The notes: generated from the sequence alone by a model not told the origin. Shown: positions 8,189 through 18,181, counted from the first letter of the stretch. The stretch is DNA of 64,000 nt from Deltaproteobacteria bacterium (GCA_006226375.1 SBHC01000086.1:1-64000), one strand, 5' to 3'. Program-made: numbers and translations.

Positions 8189-10153
8189 GTGTTTAGAAAG
8201 ACTGTACGTTATCCATTGTGGTTCTTGTGTTGTTGTTTGCTTTGGGGCTGTTCTTCTCCTGAACCCGCTGATGAAAAACCCCGAGAGTCTGTCGTCGAGA
8301 AGACCAATGGGCCTGAGCCTGTGGTTGCCGAAGATGCTTCTGTCTCTGATGGGGAGGAGTCCAACACACAGGAGCCCGATCTGCAAGATGGTGGGCCGGA
8401 TTCGACTCTTCCCGAGCCTCCACCTCCCGAGGCGATCCGCACGTCGTACACCATTGCCCCCAGCGAGTGGACCGAGACTGCTGTTCGAAAGGTTCTGCAC
8501 GTGTTTGCCTTTGGTGGGTTTGCCACAGACGCGCAAATCAAGGCCTGGGCTGCGATGACCCCAGAGGAAGCTATCAATGAGATGCTTTCCTTTCAGCGAC
8601 ACCATGCCAAGCTATCACCGCCTGATCCTCTGGACCAACTGGACCAAAAGGATGGCTCTCTCGCTGCCCTCGGCAAGCACTGGGCTTCAGGCGCCAAAGA
8701 CAACCCAACACCTGCAGACATCCGTCAAGAATACAAAGTCAATGTTGAAGGAGAGTCTGTCAGTAAAATCTGGGTGGCGGCTGCGACTCGACGTGGACTC
8801 AACCCTGTGCGTCATAAAATTGGCTTGTGGGAAACCAATTACCACTTGGCTGTGAATCGTCGGGCTGGTGTCAACAACGATCAAATCCTGGTGTACTACG
8901 ACGCCATCATGGACGCTCTCGCCGCAGGAAAACCCTACCAGGATGTGTTGGCGATTGCCTCGGTCTCGGCCGCTGTCGCCACCCAATACAACCACAGAGA
9001 GAACATCTTCAAAGATGGTAAGTTCCTTGGGAACGAAGACTTTGCTCGTGAGATCTTCCAGCTTTATTTTGGAATCTTAGGTGAGGGGGATACGGCCTAT
9101 CACGAGTTCACGTCGATCCGAAACACAGCAAAAGCCCTGACCGATATGCAGGTCCAGTTTGTCCAAAGGCAAGGCGGCGGCTCTGCCCTCGACACCAAGG
9201 TTACCTTTGGAACAACGCTACACTACCCAGGCTCCTTGGAGATTCTCAAAAAGGAGATCAAAGGAGCAACCGCCAAACAGAAGATCGAGAACCTTGCACA
9301 GGTTGCGATCCAGCACCAAGAGTCTCTCAACAACTTGCCGGTGCTGATTGTGCGGGATCTCGCAGACGATAACCTCAACGATGAAAAACGTACCATCATC
9401 CGGCAGATCTGGGCCGACCTGAAAACCAAGGACTTGCTCACTTTTTTGAAGCAGTATGCGATCTCCAAAGCCTTTCACCACCCGACGCGGCTTAAGTATT
9501 GGTCAGGCATCCACCGGAATGTCACAGCGCATAACTTGATCACCCAAGGAAACCAAGCAAGCTATCTTGACCTGTACAAGCTCAACCGAAACCTTCGGAG
9601 TGAAGACGTTACTGTGTTCGAGCCTAGCCATGATGTCTTCGGTGGGCAGACAGGTATTGAAGCGTCGCAATCCAAAGACGTCTTCCGTAGCATGTACAAC
9701 CGAAGTACTGCGCTGCTCGTTTGGATTGCTCGCACTCATTGGCCTGAAACAGGGAAGGTTGTTTGGGAGAAAAACTGGGGAGCGATTCTTCCTCAAGAAT
9801 CCGACAAAACGTACCGGGTGAAGCAAGTCGCCGAGTGGCTCTGGCAGCGGTTCGTCGCAGATGGCCTCAAACGTTTTGGCGCGTTGGAGCGAGCGCATGT
9901 TTACGCGCTTCTCGCAAGCGGTACAGATCTGGGATACTGGATGGATCCGAAAAACCCTGCTCGTGTGTACACCAAGCAAGAGCTTGAAACCGATCCATAT
10001 TACAAGGAGCGCGTCTCTGATGGGGGAAAGGCCCGGATTGATGGTCTGGACAGCAACAACCTCCAAGCCCGACGAACGGCCAACCATCGCATCGGTCAGG
10101 CCATCGCGTTTATTCTTGCTACCCCGTATGCCTTTGCCCAAGAAGGAAAATAA
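8189..10153 (+). CDS. DUF1800 family lipoprotein
   Basis: About 654 residues from GTG 8189, preceded by AGGAAGG at 7 bases; the alternative ATG 8138 would give an unusually long signal. The signal VFRKTVRYPLWFLCCCLLWGC is followed by a Glu/Pro-rich linker (to about residue 100). The long helical region with WTETAVRKVLHVFAFGGFATDAQIKAW, HKIGLWETNYHLAVN and ENIFKDGKFLGNEDFAREIFQLYFG matches the DUF1800 family. DUF1800 genes are usually followed by a DUF1501 gene, as here 3 bp downstream; the pair's biochemical role is not established. Probably exported and lipid-anchored. Confidence 0.88.
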   Translation: MFRKTVRYPLWFLCCCLLWGCSSPEPADEKPRESVVEKTNGPEPVVAEDASVSDGEESNTQEPDLQDGGPDSTLPEPPPPEAIRTSYTIAPSEWTETAVRKVLHVFAFGGFATDAQIKAWAAMTPEEAINEMLSFQRHHAKLSPPDPLDQLDQKDGSLAALGKHWASGAKDNPTPADIRQEYKVNVEGESVSKIWVAAATRRGLNPVRHKIGLWETNYHLAVNRRAGVNNDQILVYYDAIMDALAAGKPYQDVLAIASVSAAVATQYNHRENIFKDGKFLGNEDFAREIFQLYFGILGEGDTAYHEFTSIRNTAKALTDMQVQFVQRQGGGSALDTKVTFGTTLHYPGSLEILKKEIKGATAKQKIENLAQVAIQHQESLNNLPVLIVRDLADDNLNDEKRTIIRQIWADLKTKDLLTFLKQYAISKAFHHPTRLKYWSGIHRNVTAHNLITQGNQASYLDLYKLNRNLRSEDVTVFEPSHDVFGGQTGIEASQSKDVFRSMYNRSTALLVWIARTHWPETGKVVWEKNWGAILPQESDKTYRVKQVAEWLWQRFVADGLKRFGALERAHVYALLASGTDLGYWMDPKNPARVYTKQELETDPYYKERVSDGGKARIDGLDSNNLQARRTANHRIGQAIAFILATPYAFAQEGK

Positions 10154-10156
10154 CGT

Positions 10157-11569
10157 ATGAGACGACGCAACTTTATCCATAGCATCTTTTGGGGTAGCTT
10201 GTTGGCTGGAACGGGCTTCCATTTTCGGAATCTGCAGGCGAGTCCATTTCCTGGGAGCGACAAACGTACCCTGGTCAACCTCCTGCTGGAAGGAGGGCCA
10301 GACTTCCGGCATTTGCTCGTTCCCGAGTTTAAGACCGATGGGCAAAGCTACGGAAACAACTACTGGACCGCGCGAGCAACTGCACACCGAATCAATGCAA
10401 CCAACGAGTCCATGGAGGCCCGCTGGAAGCAATACCTACGAGTGGAAAAAGATGGCGTTGTGTTTGGGATCCATCCCAAGGCAGAGTGGCTGAAGGATAT
10501 GTTCCAGGCTGGCAATGTCGCCATCATTAACAACGCACTTCATTCCACCACCCGCGACCATGCCCACTCCTTGTTGGTGCTGCAGAGCGGCGACATGAAC
10601 ACCGGCCGAAACGACAGAGCACGTAGCGGCTGGGGAGGTCGTTTGGCGCAGCTCGCCAAAGGTCGTGTGATCTCGATGACTCCCTTTACCAAGCTCTTTT
10701 GCAACGGTGAACATCCCACCAATCCCCTTGACCACGATAACTCAAGCGTCTTGTCGGGTTCGCAGCTTCGTCAGTTTGCTTTGTACTATCCTGAGATTCT
10801 CAAAACCAACCCTGACGCCAACGGTTCAGAAGCCGTTCTGACCCGCGCGTTGCGAAGTTACTATGAAGCCAACCGCAAGGCCATCCCAACAAATTCTCCG
10901 TTTTACCGATTTGTCCAACACGAGAAAGTCTTGCGTGAGTTAAGCGACCAGTTGACGACCCGGTTAAAATCCGTCCCTGTGCCATCAGGGATGAAGACCT
11001 TGTTTGACAACGAAAGCTCCAACCTTGTTAACCGTGGCTTTGGCCTCCAACTCCGTAACTTGTACGATGCTTTTGCTTGCGCTGACATTCTTGACTTCCG
11101 TGTGGGTTCGATTGCCTACGAGGGGTGGGACAGTCACAAACATCAGATCAATTCGATTGAGCCGAAGTTTGAAGATATTTTTGGCAAGGGCAAAGGACTT
11201 GACCTTCTCTTTCAAGCTCTCCAAAAGGATATGCCCAAAGCTTATGAGAACTTGGTGCTCGTTATCTCGGGTGAGTTTGGTCGTCAGCTAATGTCGAACG
11301 GTGACGAAGGCACCGACCATGGAAGAGGAAATAGCATTCTTTTGATTGGGAAGAACGTGAAAGGCGGCATCTACGGAGATATGTTCCCCGCCAATGAGAT
11401 TCAACGATTCCGTCGACCCAACGAGGATATCCGAGGATTGACTGGGATTGACCGGGTCTTCGCAGAAGTCTGCAACTGGGTGGAGAGTGGCAGCGGAGAC
11501 ACCATCTTCTCCAACCACAAAAGCTCACCTCTGGAGCAAGGCTTGGACCTCGGAAAAATTCTATCGTAA
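10157..11569 (+). CDS. DUF1501 family protein with Tat-like signal
   Basis: 470 residues. The N-terminus MRRRNFIHSIFWGSLLAGTGF resembles a twin-arginine signal (RRRNFI). The body has the DUF1501 marks: NLLLEGGPDFRHLLVPEF, a His-rich ALHSTTRDHAHSLLVLQSGD, GWDSHKHQ and, near the C-terminus, VISGEFGRQLMSNGDEGTDHGRG. The family is related to the alkaline phosphatase/sulfatase fold. AAGGA precedes the ATG, and only 3 bp separate it from the DUF1800 gene, so the two are surely cotranscribed and probably act together in the envelope. Confidence 0.9.
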   Translation: MRRRNFIHSIFWGSLLAGTGFHFRNLQASPFPGSDKRTLVNLLLEGGPDFRHLLVPEFKTDGQSYGNNYWTARATAHRINATNESMEARWKQYLRVEKDGVVFGIHPKAEWLKDMFQAGNVAIINNALHSTTRDHAHSLLVLQSGDMNTGRNDRARSGWGGRLAQLAKGRVISMTPFTKLFCNGEHPTNPLDHDNSSVLSGSQLRQFALYYPEILKTNPDANGSEAVLTRALRSYYEANRKAIPTNSPFYRFVQHEKVLRELSDQLTTRLKSVPVPSGMKTLFDNESSNLVNRGFGLQLRNLYDAFACADILDFRVGSIAYEGWDSHKHQINSIEPKFEDIFGKGKGLDLLFQALQKDMPKAYENLVLVISGEFGRQLMSNGDEGTDHGRGNSILLIGKNVKGGIYGDMFPANEIQRFRRPNEDIRGLTGIDRVFAEVCNWVESGSGDTIFSNHKSSPLEQGLDLGKILS

Positions 11570-11580
11570 GCTACAAGGCC

Positions 11581-12150
11581 CTATTCTTTGGACGACTCCA
11601 AGGAACGAAGATACTCGACAAAGCCAGGGTAGGGCTCGACCTGCCATCGTCTCTCTTTGAGCTTGTCATAGATGGTGTCGATGGAGTCATTCTGAAGAAT
11701 TGTCTGCTTGAGGTAGTACGCCACCACAGAGACACTGCGGCTGGCTCCAGCCATGCAGTGCACCAATGTTTTTCTTTGCGCAGCTTGTTGCTCGTGCAAG
11801 TACGCGACGCACTCGTCTAGCTTTCGGGTGAAAGGTTCAGTTTCTCTGTCAGGAAAGCCAATGTGTGCATACACTCCAGCGTCACCATCTTGAATGCCGT
11901 CATGCTCCAACATGCTGACGTTCAGGATGGCGTCGAAATGTTGCCAACACTGGGGAGGTATGGAAGCATGGACGCTTCCGATCGCAAGGGTTGGTGTTAT
12001 CCAGGTGAAGTGCTCTTCCACATCCGTGTTGGGATCGATGCTCATCGAGATGGGTCCCGAGTTGTCGTTGGTTTCGACCCATCGCATCAGTTGATACAAC
12101 CCAAACATTCCCAACAAGACTGCGCCAACAATGATAAGATTTACCAGCAT
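11581..12150 (-). CDS. Membrane-anchored dual-specificity protein phosphatase
   Basis: 189 residues. Residues 3-22 form one membrane segment (LVNLIIVGAVLLGMFGLYQL). The catalytic domain contains the P-loop HCMAGASRS at about 131-139, matching the HCxxGxxRS signature, with a candidate general acid Asp in HIGFPDRE upstream. The layout is that of DUSP-type Tyr/Ser/Thr phosphatases. AAGGAG precedes the ATG by about 6 bases. It converges on the DUF1501 gene with an 11-bp gap and shares its strand with the PNPOx-like gene 21 bp upstream, probably an operon. Confidence 0.88.
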   Translation of the reverse strand: MLVNLIIVGAVLLGMFGLYQLMRWVETNDNSGPISMSIDPNTDVEEHFTWITPTLAIGSVHASIPPQCWQHFDAILNVSMLEHDGIQDGDAGVYAHIGFPDRETEPFTRKLDECVAYLHEQQAAQRKTLVHCMAGASRSVSVVAYYLKQTILQNDSIDTIYDKLKERRWQVEPYPGFVEYLRSLESSKE

Positions 12151-12171
12151 TCGTTCTCCTTGGTTGCAATT

Positions 12172-12741
12172 CTATTCATCCGAGAGCTTCTCCTCCGCTT
12201 GCTTTGCAAAGTGAGTGGGAAGGCCATCAATGCTGGCAACATTGTTGCCTTCTTTGTAGCGTTGTAGACCTTCTTCGCCTTTTTTCTCGGACCATTTTAC
12301 AAGAGTGTGGCGTTCTTCCACAAACTCAAACACAGGAACTCCATAACCACAAGATGCTTGAATACTTTCGATGTGCAAGAGGATGATCTGTCGGGTGCCA
12401 GGGAGGTGTTGGAAGTGAGCGAGAGAAGAGTCCCACGAGGCATCGCCCGGCTGGATGACTTCACCCCTACCGTACAGACGAATGATCCATGGCTTCTTTG
12501 TGAAGCTACAAAACATCAGCGTCATTCTTCCATCGTCAAGGAGATGAGCGGATGTTTCGTTTCCACTTCCTGTGACATCGAGGTAGCCGACGGTTTGCTG
12601 ATCCAGACAGCGAAAGGTATCCATCCCTTTGGGTGATAAGTTGATTCTACCTTTTGAAGGAGCTGTCGCTACAAAAAATAGCTTCTGCTCTTTAAGAAAG
12701 GATTGGATACGTTCATTGAGGCTATCATAGAACTCAGCCAT
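12172..12741 (-). CDS. Pyridoxamine 5'-phosphate oxidase-like FMN-binding protein
   Basis: 189 residues. The N-terminal half follows the split-barrel flavin-binding fold: FLKEQKLFFVATAPSKGRINLSPKGMDTFRCLDQQTVGYLDVTGSGNETSAHLLDDGRMTLMFCSF, a pattern common in uncharacterised PNPOx-family proteins. PKGMD and GSGNETSAHL are recurrent positions for FMN phosphate contacts. No signal peptide, so cytoplasmic. Probably an FMN-dependent reductase or flavin carrier; the substrate cannot be told. It lies just upstream of the phosphatase gene on the same strand. Confidence 0.82.
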   Translation of the reverse strand: MAEFYDSLNERIQSFLKEQKLFFVATAPSKGRINLSPKGMDTFRCLDQQTVGYLDVTGSGNETSAHLLDDGRMTLMFCSFTKKPWIIRLYGRGEVIQPGDASWDSSLAHFQHLPGTRQIILLHIESIQASCGYGVPVFEFVEERHTLVKWSEKKGEEGLQRYKEGNNVASIDGLPTHFAKQAEEKLSDE

Positions 12742-12823
12742 GGCGTACTCTCTTTGGATGTTGAGTTGAAAGTTGGGAGCGTTGTTGCAGAGGCAGGAAG
12801 GAGACTGGAGGGCAGGAGAGGGA

Positions 12824-14776
12824 TTACTTCTTGCCCTTGGCCTTTTGGATGCTCTGGAGCACGTATTTGGCGTAGATCTTCGACATAAAGCTACCTTGCT
12901 TCAAGAACGGCTTGATATCGTTTTCCATACCGATAAGAAGCTTGCCATCTCGTTTGCGGAGCTTGTCCATCGTTTCGGAGAGGATGTCGTCAGTGTAAGC
13001 TTTGATGTTCTTTGAGGCTTGTTGCAACAAGCTTTGTAGCAACGCGCGGTGTTGTTTCACAAGCTTGTCGCTTTGTGCGATAGCTGCCAACGCGATCTCA
13101 TGAACCTTTGGATCTTTGTTTGTTGCTCCCTTGGTGAAAGCTTTGGGTCGATGCAAAGCCATCCAACTTAGAGCCTTCGCGATGGAGACTTTGTTGCTGT
13201 TTCTGGATTGTTTGCTCGCGTTGTAAAACAGATCTTCGATAAAGACTGCAGCAGGCGCGCCAATCTTTTTGAGGCTACTCAAGAGTCCATACAAACCGTA
13301 GCGAGAGACCTTGCGGATGTCTTTCCTCATGCTCGGAACCATGGCGAGGAAGCCTTTCTTACCAAAGGCCAACATGCAATCTTTCAAGGTGGAGAGCTGG
13401 TACGATGCAAACGTGTGCTTCTTCATCGCTGCTTTCAGAGGCTCAAACGCAGCGGGGGTTTCCTTGGCAAAAGGAGTGAGCACCTTGGCTGTTTTCAACA
13501 CATGACCCTTGGTAGCTTTCGGGTGCTTGAGAACCTTCATCAGCACACTACCTGCTGAAGCTGCGTTGCCCTTCAACAGCGCCAGGGTCTCAAGATAAGA
13601 CGCTACCACTTTGTTGTAAGTGCTGCTTTCTTTGTTCAGCTTGGCGAGAGCGTCTTCCAGTGCCTTGGCGATGAGCGATGCAGAGCTTGCTGTGATGTCT
13701 CCACACACAACAAGGGCGCGTGCCGCCTTGTGCCGGACAGGCTCTTTGCTCGAAGCAACGAGCTTTTGCAATGGAGCATGAGCCTTGGGAAGCTTGAGCT
13801 TCATGGTGGCAAGCAGTGTTGCTGCCAGCTCTTGTTGCTTGGAGGACGAACTGTTCAACAAAGGAATCAATTTGCCAGCGACTGACTTGGCCTTCGGTCC
13901 AAGCTTTTGCAAGGCTTTGGGAGCCACATATTTCTCAATGGAAGAAGCCTTCTTTTTGGAGAGCAAGCCGAGGATTGCTTCGGGAGCTTTCTCTCCAGCA
14001 TTCGGAAGAACCTCCACAAACAAACGCTGCAACTCGTACTTCAGATAGCTAAGGTCTTTGACCTTGTGTGATGTCGCAAGAGACTTCAGCAACAGCTGAA
14101 GAAAAGGTGCCACTTCTTTGCTCTTGAGCCGGTCAAACACATACAACACACCGATGCGTTCACGAACACGTGGGGACATCAGGCCTTCTCGTAGCGTTGG
14201 CCAGGCAGCTTGACCCATCAGAGCAAGTCCCCAGGCAGCGGCTCGCTTTTGGAATCGATCCTTTGCCACGAGTGAAGCTCGCAGCGCTGGCAATGCTTTG
14301 GCTCCAAACTTTGCGCACACTGCACCAATACCCTTGAGGTAGCGCTTCCTTCGGCCGAAGCTCTCGTATTTTGCAATGGGAGCTCGTTTTGACAGGAACA
14401 GGTCCACAGCAAGAAGGCCTTTGTCTCCAAACTTCACAAAGACTGGGTAGAAAAATTTCGCGAAGTTGCTAGAGCGGCTCAAGGCTCCGAACATCGCAGG
14501 GATGTCTTTGGGGGTGAGGTTGTTGATCGCTTTTATCGCTTCCGCGCTGGCTTTCTTGTCGAAGCCTTCTGCTTTCCGGGCGAGTTTGTAAAGCTTTTCT
14601 TCTTCTGCTTTGGGAGCTTTCTTATAGGTTTTGAGTTTGTAGCTACCAAAGCCCACTGTTGTGTCTTTCTTGGGAGCTGCGTTTGCTACATGACAGGTTC
14701 CTGTAAGAACCAGTCCACCCATGACCATTCCAACCAAAAAACTTAAGCATCGAATTTGAACTGTGAACTCTCGCAT
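12824..14776 (-). CDS. Secreted HEAT-repeat-like helical protein
   Basis: About 650 residues from ATG 14776; the longer frame to 14848 adds 24 residues before the signal. Signal peptide: MREFTVQIRCLSFLVGMVMGGLVLTGTCHVANA. The rest consists of about a dozen two-helix units with recurring Lys, Ala and Leu and phrases such as ALPALRASLVAKDRFQKRAAAWGLALMGQ and GKLIPLLNSSSSKQQELAATLLATM, as in HEAT/PBS-lyase-like repeats. It is strongly Lys-rich. Such proteins are usually binding scaffolds. No catalytic motif seen; role unknown. Confidence 0.72.
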   Translation of the reverse strand: MREFTVQIRCLSFLVGMVMGGLVLTGTCHVANAAPKKDTTVGFGSYKLKTYKKAPKAEEEKLYKLARKAEGFDKKASAEAIKAINNLTPKDIPAMFGALSRSSNFAKFFYPVFVKFGDKGLLAVDLFLSKRAPIAKYESFGRRKRYLKGIGAVCAKFGAKALPALRASLVAKDRFQKRAAAWGLALMGQAAWPTLREGLMSPRVRERIGVLYVFDRLKSKEVAPFLQLLLKSLATSHKVKDLSYLKYELQRLFVEVLPNAGEKAPEAILGLLSKKKASSIEKYVAPKALQKLGPKAKSVAGKLIPLLNSSSSKQQELAATLLATMKLKLPKAHAPLQKLVASSKEPVRHKAARALVVCGDITASSASLIAKALEDALAKLNKESSTYNKVVASYLETLALLKGNAASAGSVLMKVLKHPKATKGHVLKTAKVLTPFAKETPAAFEPLKAAMKKHTFASYQLSTLKDCMLAFGKKGFLAMVPSMRKDIRKVSRYGLYGLLSSLKKIGAPAAVFIEDLFYNASKQSRNSNKVSIAKALSWMALHRPKAFTKGATNKDPKVHEIALAAIAQSDKLVKQHRALLQSLLQQASKNIKAYTDDILSETMDKLRKRDGKLLIGMENDIKPFLKQGSFMSKIYAKYVLQSIQKAKGKK

Positions 14777-14940
14777 CAGGATACTCTTCTCCTTGGGCTT
14801 TGCTTTCCATGCACTTGATAGAAAAATGTGAATGCGAATCCTTTTCACATCGCTGACCTTTGGATTCTATATCGTAGGACAGACCTATTGGCAAGGAAGA
14901 ATGTTGTTAAATCGTTGACTCGTAAGCGAATGAGAGGTGC

Positions 14941-15867
14941 TTAAGTCTGTGATGTATGGTGTTTGGTGGATGCCATTGAGCGTTGACGTAGCGACTCCAG
15001 TCGCTCAGCTTCGTTGTCTTGTAACCACAGGTCTTGCGAAAGAATCGAATGGGCTTTCTTGAGGTGGGGTTGGGCTTCTTTTTGTTGTCCCATGCTCCAG
15101 AGACACTCGCCCAATTCTTCGTAGACGTAGCCAAGATCCATCTCTTGTGTTGTTGGATCGCTAAGGTAATCTTCCAGCAACGCTTGTTGTTGGGACAACG
15201 ACTCTTCCAACCGGTTAAGAGAGCGAAGTCCTCGTGCGACACACCATCGAGCAATCCGAACTTTTTTGGACGTTCCAGTTGGATCGTCTTGGTTACGCCA
15301 CGTGAGAGCTTTCTCAAACATGCTTTGAGCTTCTTCGTATTGCCCTGCTCCGTGGTAGGTCCATCCAATGTTGTTGTACAACGAACCCAACCATTGACGG
15401 GCGTGATGTTCATGGCTTTGTTCTGCAACGGACAGCGCTTTGAGGTTCCATTCCATTTGCGTGTCTGGGGTCTCTTCGGCAATGCCCAGCATGTGAGCAG
15501 CGTCCACGGCGTAAAAATCCAACTCCAATTCCTGGGCAAGCTTCCAGGCTTCCAGAAAGAAGGGCAGGGACTCTTGTCGATGTTTGGAGGAGCGGAGGAC
15601 GCGGCCACGCTCCAAAGAGAGTCGAACTTGCCCTACCGAACGAAGGTCTTGGAGCAGACCTTGGGCCTGATCCAACGTTGTATGAGCCTCCTTGAATTGA
15701 CGCTGCAATCCTTGGGCTCGAGCGATTTGAGTTAGCAGCTGAATATGTTGATCCAACGATTCGTGAATTGGGTAGGTCGGAAGGAGATCTCGAAAACGTC
15801 GTTCGGTGGCCGCAGGATCATTGTAATCCCACATGTCGTGGAGTAAGGGAGCGGAAGTCGATGGCAT
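14941..15867 (-). CDS. Cytoplasmic TPR protein
   Basis: 308 residues from ATG 15867, with AGGAG 7 bases upstream; an upstream in-frame extension to 15987 has no ribosome binding site. The protein is made of tetratricopeptide units: AHTTLDQAQGLLQDLRSVGQVR, WLGSLYNNIGWTYHGAGQYEEAQSMFEKALTW and YVYEELGECLWSMGQQKEAQPHLKKAHSIL. No signal peptide. It resembles the TPR halves of regulatory proteins but carries no DNA-binding or kinase domain. Likely a protein-interaction module. Confidence 0.75.
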   Translation of the reverse strand: MPSTSAPLLHDMWDYNDPAATERRFRDLLPTYPIHESLDQHIQLLTQIARAQGLQRQFKEAHTTLDQAQGLLQDLRSVGQVRLSLERGRVLRSSKHRQESLPFFLEAWKLAQELELDFYAVDAAHMLGIAEETPDTQMEWNLKALSVAEQSHEHHARQWLGSLYNNIGWTYHGAGQYEEAQSMFEKALTWRNQDDPTGTSKKVRIARWCVARGLRSLNRLEESLSQQQALLEDYLSDPTTQEMDLGYVYEELGECLWSMGQQKEAQPHLKKAHSILSQDLWLQDNEAERLESLRQRSMASTKHHTSQT

Positions 15868-15946
15868 CAAAGGCTCCTGGAATTGGGGTTTGAAGGGAGG
15901 GAAAGGTCTGGCACAATAGCTTGTTTGGTTTTCAAACTTGTTTCTT

Positions 15947-18181
15947 TTATTTCGGGCGGATAATGATGGCTTGCCCCCCGCTTCCAACCATTGTGATCGT
16001 AAGGGTATCTGTGGACTTTACGTCTTGCTCTTTGATGGAGACAGGCTCGGGGTTGGAGGTGACATCAGCTCCTGGTCCATCGGCAAAAATCTGGGCGACA
16101 AAGTTTCCGTTGCCCAAAAAGCGAAGGGGAACACGAAGAGTTCGTGGGGAAGTGTCGGTTCCAGCTCCCAAAAACCATCGCTGTCCTGAGCGACGTGCGA
16201 TGACGGCGTATTCACCGATCTCTGCGGTAAGTACTTTGGTTTCGTCCCATGTCGCAGGGACCTCTCGAATGAAAGCAAACTCCGGAGCGAGGCCTTGGTT
16301 CGGGCCTGCGTTGTAGTGTTCGGGTAGGTCCGTTACCATCTGAACGCCGCTGAACAGGAGAACATACAGGGCCAGTTGCCGGGCTCGGGTGGTGTGCACT
16401 CGTCCCATCGGGGTATTGCGAAACGGGCTGTCTGGGAGTCGTTGTGGAGACCATTGAAGGTAAAAGATCCCTGGCGTGTAGTCGAGGGGACCGCCTAAGA
16501 TTCGAGTAAACGGAAGGGTGAGAGTATGGGACGGTGGGTTGCCTGCGCTCCAGGCGTTGTACTCCATCCCACGTGCGCCTTCTCCGCTCATCAGATTGGG
16601 GTATTTGCGACGCATACCTGTAGGCTTGATGGGTTCGTGTACGTTCACCATAATCTTGTAGCTTGCGGCTTTTTTGAGGACGTCCTGGTAGTGTTGGACC
16701 ATTCCTTGGCTGGCGTGATACCGTTTGGGAATATCACCGACATAGCCCGTCTTGATGGTGTCAATACCCAGTGACTGGTAGTAGGCAAACGCTTTGTCGA
16801 TTTGCTGCTCCAGGTTGTCCACATCAGCGTTCGTCTCCATGTGCGCAATAAACCGAACTGGCGGTTGTTTGCTGCGAGCGTATTGCAACACATCTTGGAG
16901 GTTAAAGCGGGAGTTGGCTTTGAGGAATTCCATCTTGCCGCCGCTCCAGCCTACGTTCCAACCTTCTGCCAGAAAACCCGGTATACCGGCGCGAGAAGCG
17001 AAGTCGATGTAACGTTTCGCGTTTTGCGTCGTGGCTCCCACATTCGGGCCGTCGTTCCAAAGGGAGATACCTTTGTGTATTTCCCACCAGATCCCCACGT
17101 ACTTTCGCGGTTGGATCCAGTCTGTGTTAGCGCCGCAAATGGCGCAAGGATCGTTGAGGTTCAGTATGGTGGTGGACTCTACCAATCCTCCTGCAGAGTC
17201 TGTCATGAGGATCACTCGCCAGGGCGTTTCCAAGGGAGTTACTCCTGTGACTTTGATCGCTGTGTTGGCTTTGTCTGCAGGGGGCAATGTGACTGTTAAA
17301 GCGTCTCCCTTGCGTTGTAGACTGAAGCCTGCATAACGTTCGAGATCTGCTTCATGGATGGCGAGGTGAAGGCCGTCGTTGAGGCGAAACGTGATGGGAG
17401 TGTTGGCGTTCTGTACAGAAGAAATTGCACCTTTGCTGTAGAGCTTTTCGTGGGTGTCAAAGCTCAGAGGGATGGACCAGGCTGTCCCTTGTTCGGCAAC
17501 CCGGAACTGCGTGAATTCTTCTGTGATGCTCAAGGGCTCGCCTGGTTTGCTTCCTGGTATCCTATAACGGAAGGCTACACCGTCATTGAACATTCGCACC
17601 ACGATTTCTAACGTTCGTTGCTGACCTGTTGTCTCTTGAAGCTCAAAGATACCCTGGGTGTGGTTGTCCCTGATTGTTGCATGTTGTCCCCACTTGGGTT
17701 TCCACGTGTTGTCTTGGTTTGTGATGGTCAGGTTCTTGATGCTCAAATTGGCTGAAAGAGGAGCCTGTCCATCAAGAGCCAGTCCCAAGCGAGACCAATC
17801 GAAGAGGGTTCGGGTTCCCTTTTGTATGCGATAGGACAACTGACCCCCTTCCGAACGCAGTTCAAACTGAAGCGACTTGTCTGGACTGAGCACAACGTTG
17901 TTGGGAGCTGTTGGCGTCTCTTGTGGTGGGGGCTCTGGCTCTTCTTCCTTCACAGCAGACGGCTCTTCTGGTAGGGGTTCTTTCCCAGGCTCTTGCAAAG
18001 AAGGCTCGGGGCCTACAGAGCTGTCTCTCTCCTGAGGTGGCTCGTTCGCTGCTTCAACGGTTGAGCTTGCCTCCTTTTGGATGGGTGTTTCAGATGGAAC
18101 GGAGCCAAGGTAATCGGAACATCCCAAACCCAAGGTCATGGTGACAACGAGTAGGGCGAGAGCAAAGGGTATGACTTTCAT
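15947..18181 (-). CDS. Glycoside hydrolase family 97 lipoprotein
   Basis: 744 residues from ATG 18181. The lipoprotein signal ends in LGLGC, followed by a long Glu/Pro/Thr linker (about 25-90). The rest follows GH97: an N-terminal beta-sandwich (from SPDKSLQFELR), then the catalytic barrel with YVGIWWEIHKG, GFLAEGWNVGWSG, DTIKTGYVGDIP, VNVHEPIKPTGMRRKYPNLM and EGARGMEYN, and a C-terminal all-beta domain. GH97 enzymes are alpha-glucosidases or alpha-galactosidases. KTGYV instead of a KTDF-like motif suggests, from my recall of the family, the inverting SusB-like type with Glu bases and acid (candidates HEP and MEYN). Anchored outside the cytoplasm; no SusC/SusD partner or transporter is nearby. 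Confidence 0.9.
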   Translation of the reverse strand: MKVIPFALALLVVTMTLGLGCSDYLGSVPSETPIQKEASSTVEAANEPPQERDSSVGPEPSLQEPGKEPLPEEPSAVKEEEPEPPPQETPTAPNNVVLSPDKSLQFELRSEGGQLSYRIQKGTRTLFDWSRLGLALDGQAPLSANLSIKNLTITNQDNTWKPKWGQHATIRDNHTQGIFELQETTGQQRTLEIVVRMFNDGVAFRYRIPGSKPGEPLSITEEFTQFRVAEQGTAWSIPLSFDTHEKLYSKGAISSVQNANTPITFRLNDGLHLAIHEADLERYAGFSLQRKGDALTVTLPPADKANTAIKVTGVTPLETPWRVILMTDSAGGLVESTTILNLNDPCAICGANTDWIQPRKYVGIWWEIHKGISLWNDGPNVGATTQNAKRYIDFASRAGIPGFLAEGWNVGWSGGKMEFLKANSRFNLQDVLQYARSKQPPVRFIAHMETNADVDNLEQQIDKAFAYYQSLGIDTIKTGYVGDIPKRYHASQGMVQHYQDVLKKAASYKIMVNVHEPIKPTGMRRKYPNLMSGEGARGMEYNAWSAGNPPSHTLTLPFTRILGGPLDYTPGIFYLQWSPQRLPDSPFRNTPMGRVHTTRARQLALYVLLFSGVQMVTDLPEHYNAGPNQGLAPEFAFIREVPATWDETKVLTAEIGEYAVIARRSGQRWFLGAGTDTSPRTLRVPLRFLGNGNFVAQIFADGPGADVTSNPEPVSIKEQDVKSTDTLTITMVGSGGQAIIIRPK

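Noticed and set aside
9503-10432. 309-codon frame antisense to DUF1800/DUF1501
   Set aside because: Crosses the junction of two well-supported genes and lacks recognisable motifs.
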